A stretch of DNA of 64,000 nt, taken from Bacillota bacterium. GTDB taxonomy: Bacteria; Bacillota; Clostridia; Lachnospirales; CAG-274. The translations under genes were made by a program, and so were the position numbers. The notes beneath the pieces are model-generated. The model had not been told where the DNA came from and searched no databases. It saw only the letters and a list, made by a program, of their open reading frames with translations. This document shows, piece after piece, positions 32,555-41,921 of this stretch. Position 1 is the first letter of the stretch. Each line of letters opens with the position of its first letter. The DNA is taken from NCBI GenBank assembly GCA_017543265.1, contig JAFYGI010000063.1, positions 1 to 64,000 of the forward strand. The letters run 5' to 3'.

Positions 32555-33205
32555 TTACCTCAGCATGGCATTAAAGGCCTTTATATTTGCGGCCGTATCG
32601 CCCTTGAATATGGCGGAACCCGCAACAATGACCTCCGCACCCGCCTGCTTTACCTCTTCCAGGTTATCAAGCTTTACGCCGCCGTCTATCTCCAACTCAA
32701 AGCGGCAGCCGTTGGCCTTTTTATACTCCGCAAGCCACCTGACGTTTTCAAGGGTCTCGGGTATAAGCCCCTGACCGCCAAAGCCGGGCTCCACACTCAT
32801 AACAAGCACCAGATCCACCTTGTCAAGGTACGGTACTATCGTTTTGGGTGAGGTCTTGGGCTTGATGGTCACGCCCGCACGCTTGCCGAGAGCGTGTATC
32901 TCGTCTATTATCTGTGCGCCCTTTTCCGTGGCCTCGGCATGAAAATTGATTATATCCGAGCCTGCCGCGGCAAACTGCTTGATATAGCGCTCGGGCCTGT
33001 CTATCATAAGATGTGTGTCAAGCACGATGTCGGTTATTTTTCTGAGACATTCCACAACGGGTATACCGATCGAAATATTCGGCACAAAAAGTCCGTCCAT
33101 AACATCTATATGCACATAGGGCACATTATTGCTTTCAAGAATTTTGATTTCCTCGCCAAGTCTTGCAAAATCGCAGGACAAAAGCGACGGCGAAAGTTTA
33201 TACAT
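32555..33205 (-). CDS. rpe: Ribulose-phosphate 3-epimerase
   Basis: A 216-residue TIM-barrel epimerase interconverting ribulose 5-phosphate and xylulose 5-phosphate. Motifs: SLLSCDFARLGEEI, the metal-site VHIDVMDGLFVPNI, LDTHLMI, MSVEPGFGGQ, and the C-terminal EIDGGV with phosphate loop VAGSAIF. AAAGGAG precedes the ATG. Confidence 0.97.
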   Translation of the reverse strand: MYKLSPSLLSCDFARLGEEIKILESNNVPYVHIDVMDGLFVPNISIGIPVVECLRKITDIVLDTHLMIDRPERYIKQFAAAGSDIINFHAEATEKGAQIIDEIHALGKRAGVTIKPKTSPKTIVPYLDKVDLVLVMSVEPGFGGQGLIPETLENVRWLAEYKKANGCRFELEIDGGVKLDNLEEVKQAGAEVIVAGSAIFKGDTAANIKAFNAMLR

Positions 33206-33219
33206 TTTGACGTTCTCCT

Positions 33220-34077
33220 TTAATTGTCAGACAGCATTTCGTAAAGCTTTACAAAGCGCTCGTAGCGCTCGCGCGAGATCTCCCTGCCGACGTGTTCTTT
33301 AAGCACGCAGCCCGGCTCGGCGATATGGCGGCAGTCGTTAAAGCGGCAGCCGTCCAGATACGGCTCAAATTCTTTAAAATAATGCTGAAGCTCCTCGGGC
33401 TTTATCAGGTCGAGGCTGAGCGAAGTGAACCCCGGAGAGTCCACAATATATGTATCGCTGCCCGCGCCGAGAAGCTCCACCTGTCTTGTGGTGTGCCTGC
33501 CGCGCTCTATTTTGCGGCTTATCTCGCCCGTCATGCGGGTCTCGCCCGGGATGAGCCTGTTTATGATGCTGGATTTGCCGACACCCGACGGCCCCGCAAG
33601 CACGGAGACCTTGCCCCTGAGATATTCCCCCAGCGGCTTGATGCCGTCGTTTTCAAGCGCCGATACATGAAACACCCTGTATATCGGCGAATATATCCCG
33701 CTTATTTTTTCGGCCGCGGACAGGTCGCTTTTGTTTATGCAGATAACGATATCTTCTATCTTCTGATATTCCGCAAGCACAAGAAATCTGTCCAGCAGGT
33801 CAAAATTTATGTCGGGGCTTTTGGCCGCAAAGGTGATAACGGCGCAGTCGATATTGGCAACGCGCGGGCGGATAAGGCAGTTACGCCTTGGCATAATGCT
33901 TTCTATCGTGCCCTTTTTCTCGCGTGCCGACTGCACGCTTATCTCAACATTGTCGCCAATGGTGGGTATTATTTTCTTTTTTCTGAATATGCCTCTTGCC
34001 GCACATTCATATACAAGGCCGTCGGCGGCCACAAAATACAGACCGCCGACACCTTTTATTATTCTGCCTTGTATCAA
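33220..34077 (-). CDS. rsgA: Ribosome small-subunit GTPase RsgA
   Basis: A 285-residue circularly permuted GTPase that checks 30S maturation. It has an N-terminal OB domain, then G4 (INKSDL), G1 (LAGPSGVGKSSIIN), G2 region and G3 (DSPGF), and the C-terminal zinc motif (CRFNDCRH with a later Cys). The start is a TTG overlapping the prkC stop (TTGA), with GGAGG 7 bases ahead. Neighbour of prkC as in Bacillus (yloQ). Confidence 0.95.
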   Translation of the reverse strand: MIQGRIIKGVGGLYFVAADGLVYECAARGIFRKKKIIPTIGDNVEISVQSAREKKGTIESIMPRRNCLIRPRVANIDCAVITFAAKSPDINFDLLDRFLVLAEYQKIEDIVICINKSDLSAAEKISGIYSPIYRVFHVSALENDGIKPLGEYLRGKVSVLAGPSGVGKSSIINRLIPGETRMTGEISRKIERGRHTTRQVELLGAGSDTYIVDSPGFTSLSLDLIKPEELQHYFKEFEPYLDGCRFNDCRHIAEPGCVLKEHVGREISRERYERFVKLYEMLSDN

Positions 34078-36227
34078 TATTTTTCCTCCCGTTCAAGTAT
34101 TACCTCGTTATCGACATATATCTTATAGTTTGTATCCTTATCTATCTGATCGTTTATCGAGAACGGGAACTCCTTGCCGGAAACATACTTTTCGTACAGT
34201 ATGCGCGTATTCTCGGCATCTATCGCAACAGCCTTGACAAGATAGTTCTTTTCCAGATACTCCTTGTCCTCCACCACTTGCAGACGTGTCGTCACGCCGT
34301 TGGGTATCCTGCCCTGCTCGTCCTTGATGACTTCCTCGCCCGTATCGACATCTATCACCACGGTCTTTGTGGGCGGATTGCCGACAAACGAAGGTATGAC
34401 GGGTATGCTTACAGCCCTTTTAACGGGCTCTATAGGTGCCGCCTGATACTCTGTGGTGGTCTCTGTCGTGGCCTCCTCCGTAAGCTTAAGCGCAGGGTCG
34501 GGGCCCTTGCTTATAGTTGCGGTGACAGTAAAGCCGTAGGGCACCATCGTGCCTGCGGGTACACCCTGGAAAGCGACCTGACCGACAGGGTATTTATCGC
34601 TGTAGGACTCCTCCAGGAATTTAACGGTAAAGTTTTGCAGAGCCTGCGTAGCCTGCTCCTTTGTCATGCCGAGGATATCGGGCACGGGGATATTTTCCTC
34701 CGCAGCACCGAGACTTATATAAAATACGACCTTGTCGTCCTTTCCTATCTCCGTGCCTGCGGGCGGTGTCTGTCTGATGACCGTACCCACGGGTATCCTT
34801 TCGTTGTTTTCGTACTTTATCTCGTCGATATGGATGTTTTTGGCTTCAAGGATGGCTACAGCCTCCTCTTCCGTTTTATCGAGTATATTTTCCATAGGCA
34901 CCTTTTCGCTGCCGAGGCTTACGGTAAGGGTGATGCGCGAATTTCTTGCGACCCTTATGCCCTCGTCTATGCTCTGTGCCATTACCGTACCTGCCTCGAC
35001 CTTATTATCGTTGATATTTTCCTTGGTAAGATAAAGCTTTTTATTCTCCGCAAGCTGCTCCGCAGTTTCTATATCAAGGTCGATAAATCTGGGTACTACG
35101 ACTGTGGGATTGATAACATTTGAATAAACGTAATAAATGCCGAAGGTAAGCACCGCGATTATTGCCAGCGCAAGCGCCACGGAGCCTATAATGACCTTTC
35201 TTTCGTTCTTTCTGTTTTCAAATTCCTCCTCTGTCTCGTCATAGTCGTCGTCGGATATATCATCGCCCGATATATCGTCGCCGACTATCAGCTCGGAGGC
35301 ATCCCTTGTCTTGTTTCTGATTTCCTGAAGTTCCTCGGGTGTGGCAACAACGGTCTTTCCGTCGTTTATGTCATTTTCCTTTACAAACTTGCCGCTCGGG
35401 TCTGTCAGCGCAAGGCGAAGATCGTTGATAAGCTCTTCTGCGTTCTGATAGCGCTCTGCCGCAAGCTTTCTCGTACATTTGTCTATTATTTTTATTATAC
35501 TCTGGCTGGCCTTTGTATTGAATGATTTAATGTCGGGTATCGGGTCGTTGCTGTGCTTTATCGCCATTTCGACGATATTGTCACCTACAAACGGCAGTCT
35601 GCCCGTTATCATTTCAAACATTACTATACCCAGCGAATAAATGTCGCTTCTTGCGTCGGTGTGCATACCGCGCGCCTGCTCGGGCGAGAAATAATGCACA
35701 CTGCCGACAGCCTCGGCATTTATGGTGTTGGATGTTGCCGCCCGCGCTATACCAAAGTCCGTTACCTTGATATTGCCGTGCTTGCCGTCCTTTGTGACAA
35801 GTATGTTCTGCGGCTTTATATCCCTGTGTATAACATTGTGATTGTGCGCGTGCATAAGTCCCTCGGCTATTTGCAGCGCAACGCTTATGGTCTCCTCGTT
35901 TGACAGCGGCGCCTTGTTTTTGATTATCTCCTTAAGCGTACAGCCGTCAACATATTCCATGGCAATATAATAAATATCGCCGTCATTGCCGTAGTCGTAT
36001 ATTCTTACTATATTCTGATGGTTAAGCTTGGCAGCCGCCTTGGCCTCTGCACGGAAACGCTTCACAAACTCGTTGTCCGAGATAAATTCCTCTTTGAGTA
36101 CCTTAAATGTTACGTCACGGTCCAGCGTTTCGTCCATTGCATGATACACAACAGCCATGCCGCCTACACCAAGCTTATCTATGATCTTATATTTACCCAG
36201 TACAACTGTGCCTATATCTATGTTCAT
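34074..36227 (-). CDS. prkC: PASTA-domain Ser/Thr protein kinase (PrkC/StkP type)
   Basis: A 717-residue membrane kinase. The cytosolic kinase domain (about 10-270) has LGVGGMAVVY, the catalytic HRDIKPQN and DFGIARA. After an acidic juxtamembrane region a single membrane helix (about 345-370, ALALAIIAVLTFGIYYVY) leads to three extracellular PASTA repeats (about 375-580). A Thr-rich linker and a further roughly 110-residue C-terminal domain of unknown type end the protein. It senses muropeptides/lipid II and controls growth and spore germination in relatives. ATG at 36227 overlaps the prpC stop (ATGA); an upstream in-frame ATG at 36251 lacks an SD. Confidence 0.95.
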   Translation of the reverse strand: MNIDIGTVVLGKYKIIDKLGVGGMAVVYHAMDETLDRDVTFKVLKEEFISDNEFVKRFRAEAKAAAKLNHQNIVRIYDYGNDGDIYYIAMEYVDGCTLKEIIKNKAPLSNEETISVALQIAEGLMHAHNHNVIHRDIKPQNILVTKDGKHGNIKVTDFGIARAATSNTINAEAVGSVHYFSPEQARGMHTDARSDIYSLGIVMFEMITGRLPFVGDNIVEMAIKHSNDPIPDIKSFNTKASQSIIKIIDKCTRKLAAERYQNAEELINDLRLALTDPSGKFVKENDINDGKTVVATPEELQEIRNKTRDASELIVGDDISGDDISDDDYDETEEEFENRKNERKVIIGSVALALAIIAVLTFGIYYVYSNVINPTVVVPRFIDLDIETAEQLAENKKLYLTKENINDNKVEAGTVMAQSIDEGIRVARNSRITLTVSLGSEKVPMENILDKTEEEAVAILEAKNIHIDEIKYENNERIPVGTVIRQTPPAGTEIGKDDKVVFYISLGAAEENIPVPDILGMTKEQATQALQNFTVKFLEESYSDKYPVGQVAFQGVPAGTMVPYGFTVTATISKGPDPALKLTEEATTETTTEYQAAPIEPVKRAVSIPVIPSFVGNPPTKTVVIDVDTGEEVIKDEQGRIPNGVTTRLQVVEDKEYLEKNYLVKAVAIDAENTRILYEKYVSGKEFPFSINDQIDKDTNYKIYVDNEVILEREEKY

Positions 36228-36976
36228 AACTGTACCTCCCCGTCTTCCCATGGTGAGATTATTACTGCGGAGATATTATCCTTGCCGCCGTTTTCGTTTG
36301 CCCTGGCGATAAGGCGCTCCGCACGCTGCTCAACTGTCATATTTCTGTTACGGACGATGTCCCTTATTTCGTCGGCGTGTACCATATTGCTTAGTCCGTC
36401 GCTGCATATAAGATAAATCGTATCATGCGCAACGGGCCGTATGATGCCGTCAACATTGACAAGTCCCGCAGAGCCGACAGCCCGCGTAATAACATTTTTT
36501 CTGGGGTGGTTTTCCGCCTCTTCCTGCGTGAGCTGACCGTTTCTTACCATTTCCATAACATAAGAATGGTCATTTGAAAGCTGCTCTATTTTTTTATCCG
36601 TGACCGCATACAGCCTGCTGTCGCCGACGTGCGCCGCATATAAAACATTGCCCGCCAGAGTGACCGCAAGAAAGGTCGTGCCCATGCCGTTAAATTCCGG
36701 CGCGGAGCTGCCTTTGTTGTATACGTCAGCGTTTGCCGCAGTCACCGCGGTTATCAGGTTGTCGAGATATTCGCCGTTTGCCTGGCGTGAGGTCAGCGAC
36801 GCAATAAAGCTTTTTATTGCAAGATCGCTTGCCACATCGCCCGCAAGCTCGCCGCCCATTCCGTCGGCAACGACAAATACATTCGGCACACAGCCCACAG
36901 GTGCTGTGCTGACAAATATATTATCCTGATTGACAGTTCTTACCCTGCCCACATCAGTCTTTCCTACTGCAATCAT
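36224..36976 (-). CDS. prpC: PP2C-type protein phosphatase (PrpC/Stp)
   Basis: A 250-residue PPM phosphatase that removes phosphates placed by PrkC. Motifs: GRVRTVNQDN, the metal-binding VADGMGGELAGD, HVGDSRLY, and ICSDGLSNMV. GAGGTG precedes the start. It is coupled to prkC by the ATGA overlap. Confidence 0.96.
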   Translation of the reverse strand: MIAVGKTDVGRVRTVNQDNIFVSTAPVGCVPNVFVVADGMGGELAGDVASDLAIKSFIASLTSRQANGEYLDNLITAVTAANADVYNKGSSAPEFNGMGTTFLAVTLAGNVLYAAHVGDSRLYAVTDKKIEQLSNDHSYVMEMVRNGQLTQEEAENHPRKNVITRAVGSAGLVNVDGIIRPVAHDTIYLICSDGLSNMVHADEIRDIVRNRNMTVEQRAERLIARANENGGKDNISAVIISPWEDGEVQL

Positions 36977-36992
36977 TTAAACACCTCTTATG

Positions 36993-38018
36993 TTACTTTG
37001 TTTTGTCCTTGTAGTGCTTTCTAAGCTGGCCGCAGGCAGCGTTTATATCACTGCCGAGCCGTCTTCTGATGGTGGTCTCTATGCCCTTTGCCTGCAAGAT
37101 GTCCGCAAACGCCTTTATGGTGCGTTCCTCGCTTCTTATAAAGTTGTTTTCCCTGACATCGTTTACGGGTATAAGGTTTACATGACACAAGCTGCCGCAC
37201 AGCCTTTGAGCAAGCTCGTGCGCATTGTCCTCGCTGTCATTCACGCCTTTTATAAGGGCATATTCGTATGTAACGCGCCGTCCGGTGACATTTGCGTAGT
37301 CCTTTGCTGCACCGATAACGCGGTCTATGCTGTATTTGTTTGCAATGGGCATGGTCATGCGCCTTATGTCGTCATTGGGCGCGTGCAGCGATATTGCAAG
37401 CGTGATCTGCAGTTTAAGCTGCGCAAGCTGTTCTATCCTGTCTGCAAGCCCACAGGTAGATACCGTGATATGCCGCTGTCCGATCTTTATGCCCTCGCCC
37501 ATTATTTTAAGAAAAGCTATAAGCTGGTCATAATTATCCAGCGGTTCACCGCTGCCCATTATAACGATATTGCTTATCCGCTCCCCTATGTCCTGCTGTA
37601 TCTTATATACCTGCAGCGCCATCTCGCCCGCGGTAAGGCTCCGTTCAAGGCCGTCCACCGTTGACGCACAAAATCTGCAGCCCATACGGCAGCCCGCCTG
37701 CGAAGATATACAGACCGCATTGCCGTAGGAATATTTCATCAGCACACTTTCTATTATAATATCATTTCCCAGATCAAACAAGTATTTTCTTGTATTATCT
37801 TGTTTTGATATCAATTTTTCCACTATTTCTATGTTGGAGAGAGTATACTCCGCCTTTAGTTTTTCCCTCAGGGCTTTGGAAATATCGGTCATTTCGTCAA
37901 TACTTCCCACCTGTTTAACGTGCAGCCAGTCGAATATCTGTCCCGCACGGAAGGGCTTTTCACCCAGCCGCACCATTTCTTCCTTAAGCTGCGCCGTTGT
38001 AAGCGAACGTATATCCAT
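36993..38018 (-). CDS. rlmN: 23S rRNA (adenine2503-C2)-methyltransferase RlmN
   Basis: A 341-residue radical SAM methyltransferase for A2503 of 23S rRNA and A37 of some tRNAs. CX3CX2C motif at Cys110, Cys114 and Cys117 (GCRMGCRFC); the GSGEPLDNYD loop and a Cys near the end (NAACGQL) are the catalytic features. It sits 6 bases downstream of rsmB. Confidence 0.96.
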   Translation of the reverse strand: MDIRSLTTAQLKEEMVRLGEKPFRAGQIFDWLHVKQVGSIDEMTDISKALREKLKAEYTLSNIEIVEKLISKQDNTRKYLFDLGNDIIIESVLMKYSYGNAVCISSQAGCRMGCRFCASTVDGLERSLTAGEMALQVYKIQQDIGERISNIVIMGSGEPLDNYDQLIAFLKIMGEGIKIGQRHITVSTCGLADRIEQLAQLKLQITLAISLHAPNDDIRRMTMPIANKYSIDRVIGAAKDYANVTGRRVTYEYALIKGVNDSEDNAHELAQRLCGSLCHVNLIPVNDVRENNFIRSEERTIKAFADILQAKGIETTIRRRLGSDINAACGQLRKHYKDKTK

Positions 38019-38024
38019 ATAATA

Positions 38025-39359
38025 TCACCTTTTTACAAAACGTGCAATAAAAAATCCGTCTGTCATAAAATCACAGGGCAGGACTTGTATATAGCCGTCT
38101 TTTGCCGTTGCACATTCAAAGTTGAGATATTTGCTTATATCCTCCGGCTCAAAGCCGTAGGTATCGCAGAACCATTTTACGTTTTCAAGGTTTTCCTTAA
38201 GCGATATGGTGCAGGTGGAATAAACCAGACAGCCGCCCTGCTTGACATAAGCCTGACAGGTGCCGAGGATATCCCTTTGCAGCTTTGCAAGTGCCTCAAC
38301 GTCTTCCATGGTCTTGTTGTATTTTATATCGGGCTTTTTACGGAAAAGACCGAAGCCCGAGCAAGGTGCATCGGCCAGCACGCAGTCCATTTTGCCGTCA
38401 TACGCCGCGTTATGCACGGAGGCATCCGACAAAACAGGCTTGATGATGCCGATACCGAGTCTTTCCGCACCCGAGCGTATAAGCTCCAGCTTATGCTCGT
38501 ATATATCGGCAGAAATGATCTCGCCCTCGTTTTTCATTTTATATGCACAGTAAAAGCTTTTGCCGCCCGGTGCCGCGCAGCTGTCAAGCACCTTGTCGCC
38601 CGGCTTGGGGGCAAGGATATCGACCGCCAGCATGGAGCTTTCGTCCATAACATGGAAAAGCCCGTCGGCAAAGGTCCTTGTCTGCGTTATATCACGGGTC
38701 TTGGACAGATACAGCGCATTTTCCTTGAATACGCCGTCCGTCATGGCAATATTGTCTGCCGAGAGCGCCTTTTTAAGCCCCGCCTTGTCGATCTTAAGCG
38801 TGTTTATGCACGCGCTGACCTTCGGCGGCACTCTGTTTGACAGACATATTTTCTCTATGGTGTCTATATCCAGCTCTTTAAGCCAATATTCTATTATCCA
38901 CACGGGATAGGAATACTTCACACTGATATAGTCCACAGGGTGTTTTTGCTTATCGGGATAAGAAATATTATCCTTGTTGCGTGCAATATTCCTTAAAACG
39001 CCGTTCACAAAGCCCGCGAGCGTTGCAAAGCCCTTTTGCTTTGCCAGCTCCACCGCCTCATTGCAGGCGGCGCTGTCGGGCACCTTGTCCATATACATTA
39101 TCTGGTATACGCTTATCCTGAGGTTATTGATGATAAGCGGCTTCATTTTTTCAAGCGCCGTTTTGGAATACAGCGATATGATATAGTCTATATTTATCAT
39201 ATTGCGCAGCGTGCCGTTGACCAGCTCCGTCACAAACGCCCTTTGCACCATTGACAAATGGCTGTTGCGGGCAAGCACACTGCGCAGCACGATATTATTA
39301 TAGGCCTTTTCGTTTAAAATATCAATAATTGCGTAAAGTGCTATTTCTCGTTCTTTCAT
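38025..39359 (-). CDS. rsmB: 16S rRNA (cytosine967-C5)-methyltransferase RsmB
   Basis: A 444-residue m5C methyltransferase. N-terminal NusB-like RNA-binding domain (1-140), then the SAM-binding part with LDSCAAPGGKSFYCAYKMK (motif I), DAPCSGFGLFRKKPD (motif IV) and the catalytic Cys in VYSTCTISLKENLE. The family adds m5C967 in helix 31 of 16S rRNA. Confidence 0.95.
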   Translation of the reverse strand: MKEREIALYAIIDILNEKAYNNIVLRSVLARNSHLSMVQRAFVTELVNGTLRNMINIDYIISLYSKTALEKMKPLIINNLRISVYQIMYMDKVPDSAACNEAVELAKQKGFATLAGFVNGVLRNIARNKDNISYPDKQKHPVDYISVKYSYPVWIIEYWLKELDIDTIEKICLSNRVPPKVSACINTLKIDKAGLKKALSADNIAMTDGVFKENALYLSKTRDITQTRTFADGLFHVMDESSMLAVDILAPKPGDKVLDSCAAPGGKSFYCAYKMKNEGEIISADIYEHKLELIRSGAERLGIGIIKPVLSDASVHNAAYDGKMDCVLADAPCSGFGLFRKKPDIKYNKTMEDVEALAKLQRDILGTCQAYVKQGGCLVYSTCTISLKENLENVKWFCDTYGFEPEDISKYLNFECATAKDGYIQVLPCDFMTDGFFIARFVKR

Positions 39360-39391
39360 TTAAAATCTCCGCCTGTTGATATCTATGGGCA

Positions 39392-39838
39392 TTACTTTTT
39401 GCCGCCCTGCTGTCTGTTCTTGGAACGAAGATGATCGTCATCATGGTTCTGTACTGCGGGTTCATCATCTTCCTTGGGCTTTTCTTCGACAAATTCGTCT
39501 GCTTCGAGGAAATCCTGCTCCTTGAAGATAAACTTTTCTATCAGCGGGAAGATGAAGGGTGCGTCGGGAACTATGTCCCTGTATTTTTCCGCAAAAAGCT
39601 CCTTGCTGAAATACAGCGGGAAAAGAGCCTCAAACTCCTTCCTGCCCATCACTATAGGCTCGGTTATCTTCAGGCCGCCCATCTTTGGCTCGCCGTAAAA
39701 GATAAGGTTGTTGTCCCTGTCCCTTTTTGCATAATATGCAAGCGACGGATGGTTAAGTATGGTAAAAGTTTTAAGAAGATACAGCTCGTCCTCCTTCATA
39801 AGTTTGCAAAGCTTTAACCATGCTTCTGTTGGCATCAT
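39392..39838 (-). CDS. Hypothetical protein with acidic tail
   Basis: A 148-residue protein I do not recognise. About 110 residues look globular and mixed alpha/beta (GEPKMGGLKITEPIVMGRKE); the C-terminal 40 are Glu/Asp/Lys-rich, then H-D-D-D and a basic end. No signal peptide or membrane helix. GGGGGA precedes the ATG. It leads the rsmB-rlmN-prpC-prkC run, 32 bases ahead of rsmB, so a translation or signalling link is possible but only from context. Confidence 0.7.
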   Translation of the reverse strand: MMPTEAWLKLCKLMKEDELYLLKTFTILNHPSLAYYAKRDRDNNLIFYGEPKMGGLKITEPIVMGRKEFEALFPLYFSKELFAEKYRDIVPDAPFIFPLIEKFIFKEQDFLEADEFVEEKPKEDDEPAVQNHDDDHLRSKNRQQGGKK

Positions 39839-39882
39839 AAAAATTCCCCCTTAATTTTCGTTGATAATTGATTTTTATATCT

Positions 39883-39911
39883 TGTTTTTTTTCTGTAAAA
39901 CCATTATACTA
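39883..39911 (+). promoter_or_regulatory. plsC promoter
   Basis: TTGTTT (39883-39888), 17 bases, TATACT (39906-39911). Its -10 element overlaps the -10 of the opposite-facing promoter. Confidence 0.72.
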
Positions 39912-39935
39912 TAACTATAACACATTTTCGTCAAT
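39907..39935 (-). promoter_or_regulatory. Promoter of the hypothetical-rsmB-rlmN-prkC operon
   Basis: Minus-strand TTGACG (39935-39930), 17 bases, TAGTAT (39912-39907). The two promoters share the -10 region and face opposite ways, so they should compete for polymerase. Confidence 0.65.
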
Positions 39936-39969
39936 ATAAAAAGGTTTTTTTTAAAAAAGGAGTCAAAAA

Positions 39970-40698
39970 ATGATAAGAACTTTGATCTATAATCTCGGTC
40001 TTGCCTTCGGACTGCTTAAAATGATGCTTTCCGCGCCGAAATGCGCACGTTACATAAAAGAAGGAAATATGCAGGCGCATGACAAACTGGCCAACGATCT
40101 GGTAATCCGCTGGGGCAAAAGAAGAATAAAGCAATCGGGTGCCAGACTGGAGGTAACGGGGCTTGAAAACGTCCCAAAGGACAGACCCGTGCTGTTTGTT
40201 GCCAACCACCAGAGCAATTTTGATATACTGGTGCTGTGCGGCACGCTTGAATGCTGCAAGGGCTTTGTGGCCAAAAAGGAGCTGAAAAAAATACCTTTGC
40301 TTGGCTACTGGATGGTACATACACACTGTCTTTTCCTTGACAGAGAGGATATGAAGCAGTCCATGCAGGTCATAGTAAAGGCTTACGAGCAGCTTAAAGA
40401 CGGCTACAGCATGATAATCTTCCCCGAGGGCACAAGAAGCAAGGGCGGCCCCGTAAAGGAATTCAAGGCAGGCAGCTTTAAGCCCGCCATCAAGGCAAAG
40501 GTCCCTGTTGTGCCGATAACGATAGACGGCACCTACCGTGTAATGGACGGGGATGACAAAAAGGTGCGTCCCGCAGATGTAAATCTGGTTATACATCCGC
40601 CGATAGAAACGGCCGATCTGACAAAGGACGAAATAAAGGAGCTGCCGTCAAGAGTCAGGGATATTATAGTAGGCAGCATGAAATACACAAAGGCATAA
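39970..40698 (+). CDS. plsC: 1-acyl-sn-glycerol-3-phosphate acyltransferase PlsC
   Basis: A 242-residue acyltransferase making phosphatidic acid. An N-terminal hydrophobic segment (about 5-22) anchors it. Catalytic HX4D is His80 to Asp85 (NHQSNFD), and the glycerol-phosphate motif is FPEGTRS (151-157). AAGGAG precedes the ATG. It is followed after 11 bases by the editing-protein gene. Confidence 0.94.
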   Translation: MIRTLIYNLGLAFGLLKMMLSAPKCARYIKEGNMQAHDKLANDLVIRWGKRRIKQSGARLEVTGLENVPKDRPVLFVANHQSNFDILVLCGTLECCKGFVAKKELKKIPLLGYWMVHTHCLFLDREDMKQSMQVIVKAYEQLKDGYSMIIFPEGTRSKGGPVKEFKAGSFKPAIKAKVPVVPITIDGTYRVMDGDDKKVRPADVNLVIHPPIETADLTKDEIKELPSRVRDIIVGSMKYTKA

Positions 40699-40709
40699 GG
40701 GAAAACAAA

Positions 40710-41858
40710 ATGGAAAAATTATACTACAAATCAGCTTATATAAAGGAATTTGATGCAGAGGTAACAAGCTGCGAAAAGGCGGAGAAAGGCTTTGCGGTAA
40801 CGCTGGATAAAACGGCATTTTACCCCGAGGGCGGCGGTCAGCCCTGCGACAAAGGCAAATTAAACGACATTTCGGTCTATGATGTACAGGAAAAGGGCGA
40901 GGACGTTGTGCACTATGTGACCCGTGAGATACCCGTCGGTACAAGCGTACACGGCGTTATAGACTGGGAGCGCCGCTTTGACCTGATGGTACAGCACTCG
41001 GGCGAGCATATAGTAAGCGGCTTTATAAACGCACGCTTCGGCTACAACAACGTAGGCTTCCACATGGGCGCGGATATGATAACCGTTGACCTTGACGGCG
41101 ATATCATAAAAGAGCAGTTAAAGGAAATAGAGGCTGATGTAAACAGCTATATATGGCAAAACCGCCGTGTTGAGGTGCTCTATCCCACCGCTGAGGAGCT
41201 TAAAGCGCTTAAATACCGCAGCAAAAAGGAGCTTGAAGGCGAGGTAAGGATAATACGCTTCCCCGACGGCGATACCTGCGCCTGCTGCGGCACACACGTT
41301 GACACCACCGCGGAGATAGGCCTTGTAAAGCTTATATCCGTACAAAAATTTCATGAGGGCGTAAGGATAGAGATGATATGCGGCAAACGCGCCTATGAAT
41401 ACTGCGCAAAGGCCGTTGAGGAAAACTCGGCGATATCAAACCTGCTCTCGGCCAAGGTCTTTGAGACATCTGCCGCCGTGGAAAGACTTTTAAGCGAAAA
41501 TCAGCAGCTTAAAATAAAGCTGTCCGAGTCCGAAAACAATATGCTGGATATGATAGCCGAAAATTACGTTGGCATTAGTGACAAAATAGTTTTAAACAAG
41601 AAAAATCTTACCCCCGACACGGTAAGAAAGCTGGCTGCCGCGCTTATAGAGCAAAACAGCGGCCTTGTCGCGGTATTTTCGGGCGATGAGGAAAACGGCT
41701 ACAAGTACGCAGTTGCCCAAAAGGACGGCGACCTGAAACAGCTTGTAAAGGATATGAATGGCGCACTTAACGGCCGCGGCTGCGGCAAGCCGTTTTTTGC
41801 ACAAGGCTCGGTAAACGCAAAATGGGTCGAGATAGAAAATTTCTTCTCGGATAAATAA
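40710..41858 (+). CDS. AlaX-type alanyl-tRNA editing protein with DHHA1 domain
   Basis: A 382-residue stand-alone editing protein that would hydrolyse Ser- or Gly-mischarged tRNA(Ala). Zinc-binding HSGEH (His96, His100) and CxxxH (Cys192 to His196) match the AlaRS editing site. The N-terminal FYPEGGGQPCD is the family signature. Residues from about 240 form a coiled linker and DHHA1-like C-terminal domain. It lacks the AlaRS catalytic domain, as in AlaX-L proteins. Confidence 0.9.
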   Translation: MEKLYYKSAYIKEFDAEVTSCEKAEKGFAVTLDKTAFYPEGGGQPCDKGKLNDISVYDVQEKGEDVVHYVTREIPVGTSVHGVIDWERRFDLMVQHSGEHIVSGFINARFGYNNVGFHMGADMITVDLDGDIIKEQLKEIEADVNSYIWQNRRVEVLYPTAEELKALKYRSKKELEGEVRIIRFPDGDTCACCGTHVDTTAEIGLVKLISVQKFHEGVRIEMICGKRAYEYCAKAVEENSAISNLLSAKVFETSAAVERLLSENQQLKIKLSESENNMLDMIAENYVGISDKIVLNKKNLTPDTVRKLAAALIEQNSGLVAVFSGDEENGYKYAVAQKDGDLKQLVKDMNGALNGRGCGKPFFAQGSVNAKWVEIENFFSDK

Positions 41859-41900
41859 AAAAAAGCGAAGAATGGGATCTATACCCGTTCTTCGCTTTTT
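41857..41900. terminator. Bidirectional terminator between the editing gene and accA
   Basis: GCGAAGAA (41865-41872) pairs with TTCTTCGC (41888-41895), and the stem extends through GGG/CCC. An A-run lies on the left and a T-run on the right, so it works for both converging genes. Confidence 0.9.
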
Positions 41901-41921
41901 ATTTATGACAGTTTCATTATC

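Noticed and set aside
33996-35123. Rightward open frame of about 375 codons opposite prkC
   Set aside because: Antisense to a clear kinase/PASTA gene; hydrophobic, Cys- and Tyr-rich composition is typical of shadow frames in this genome.
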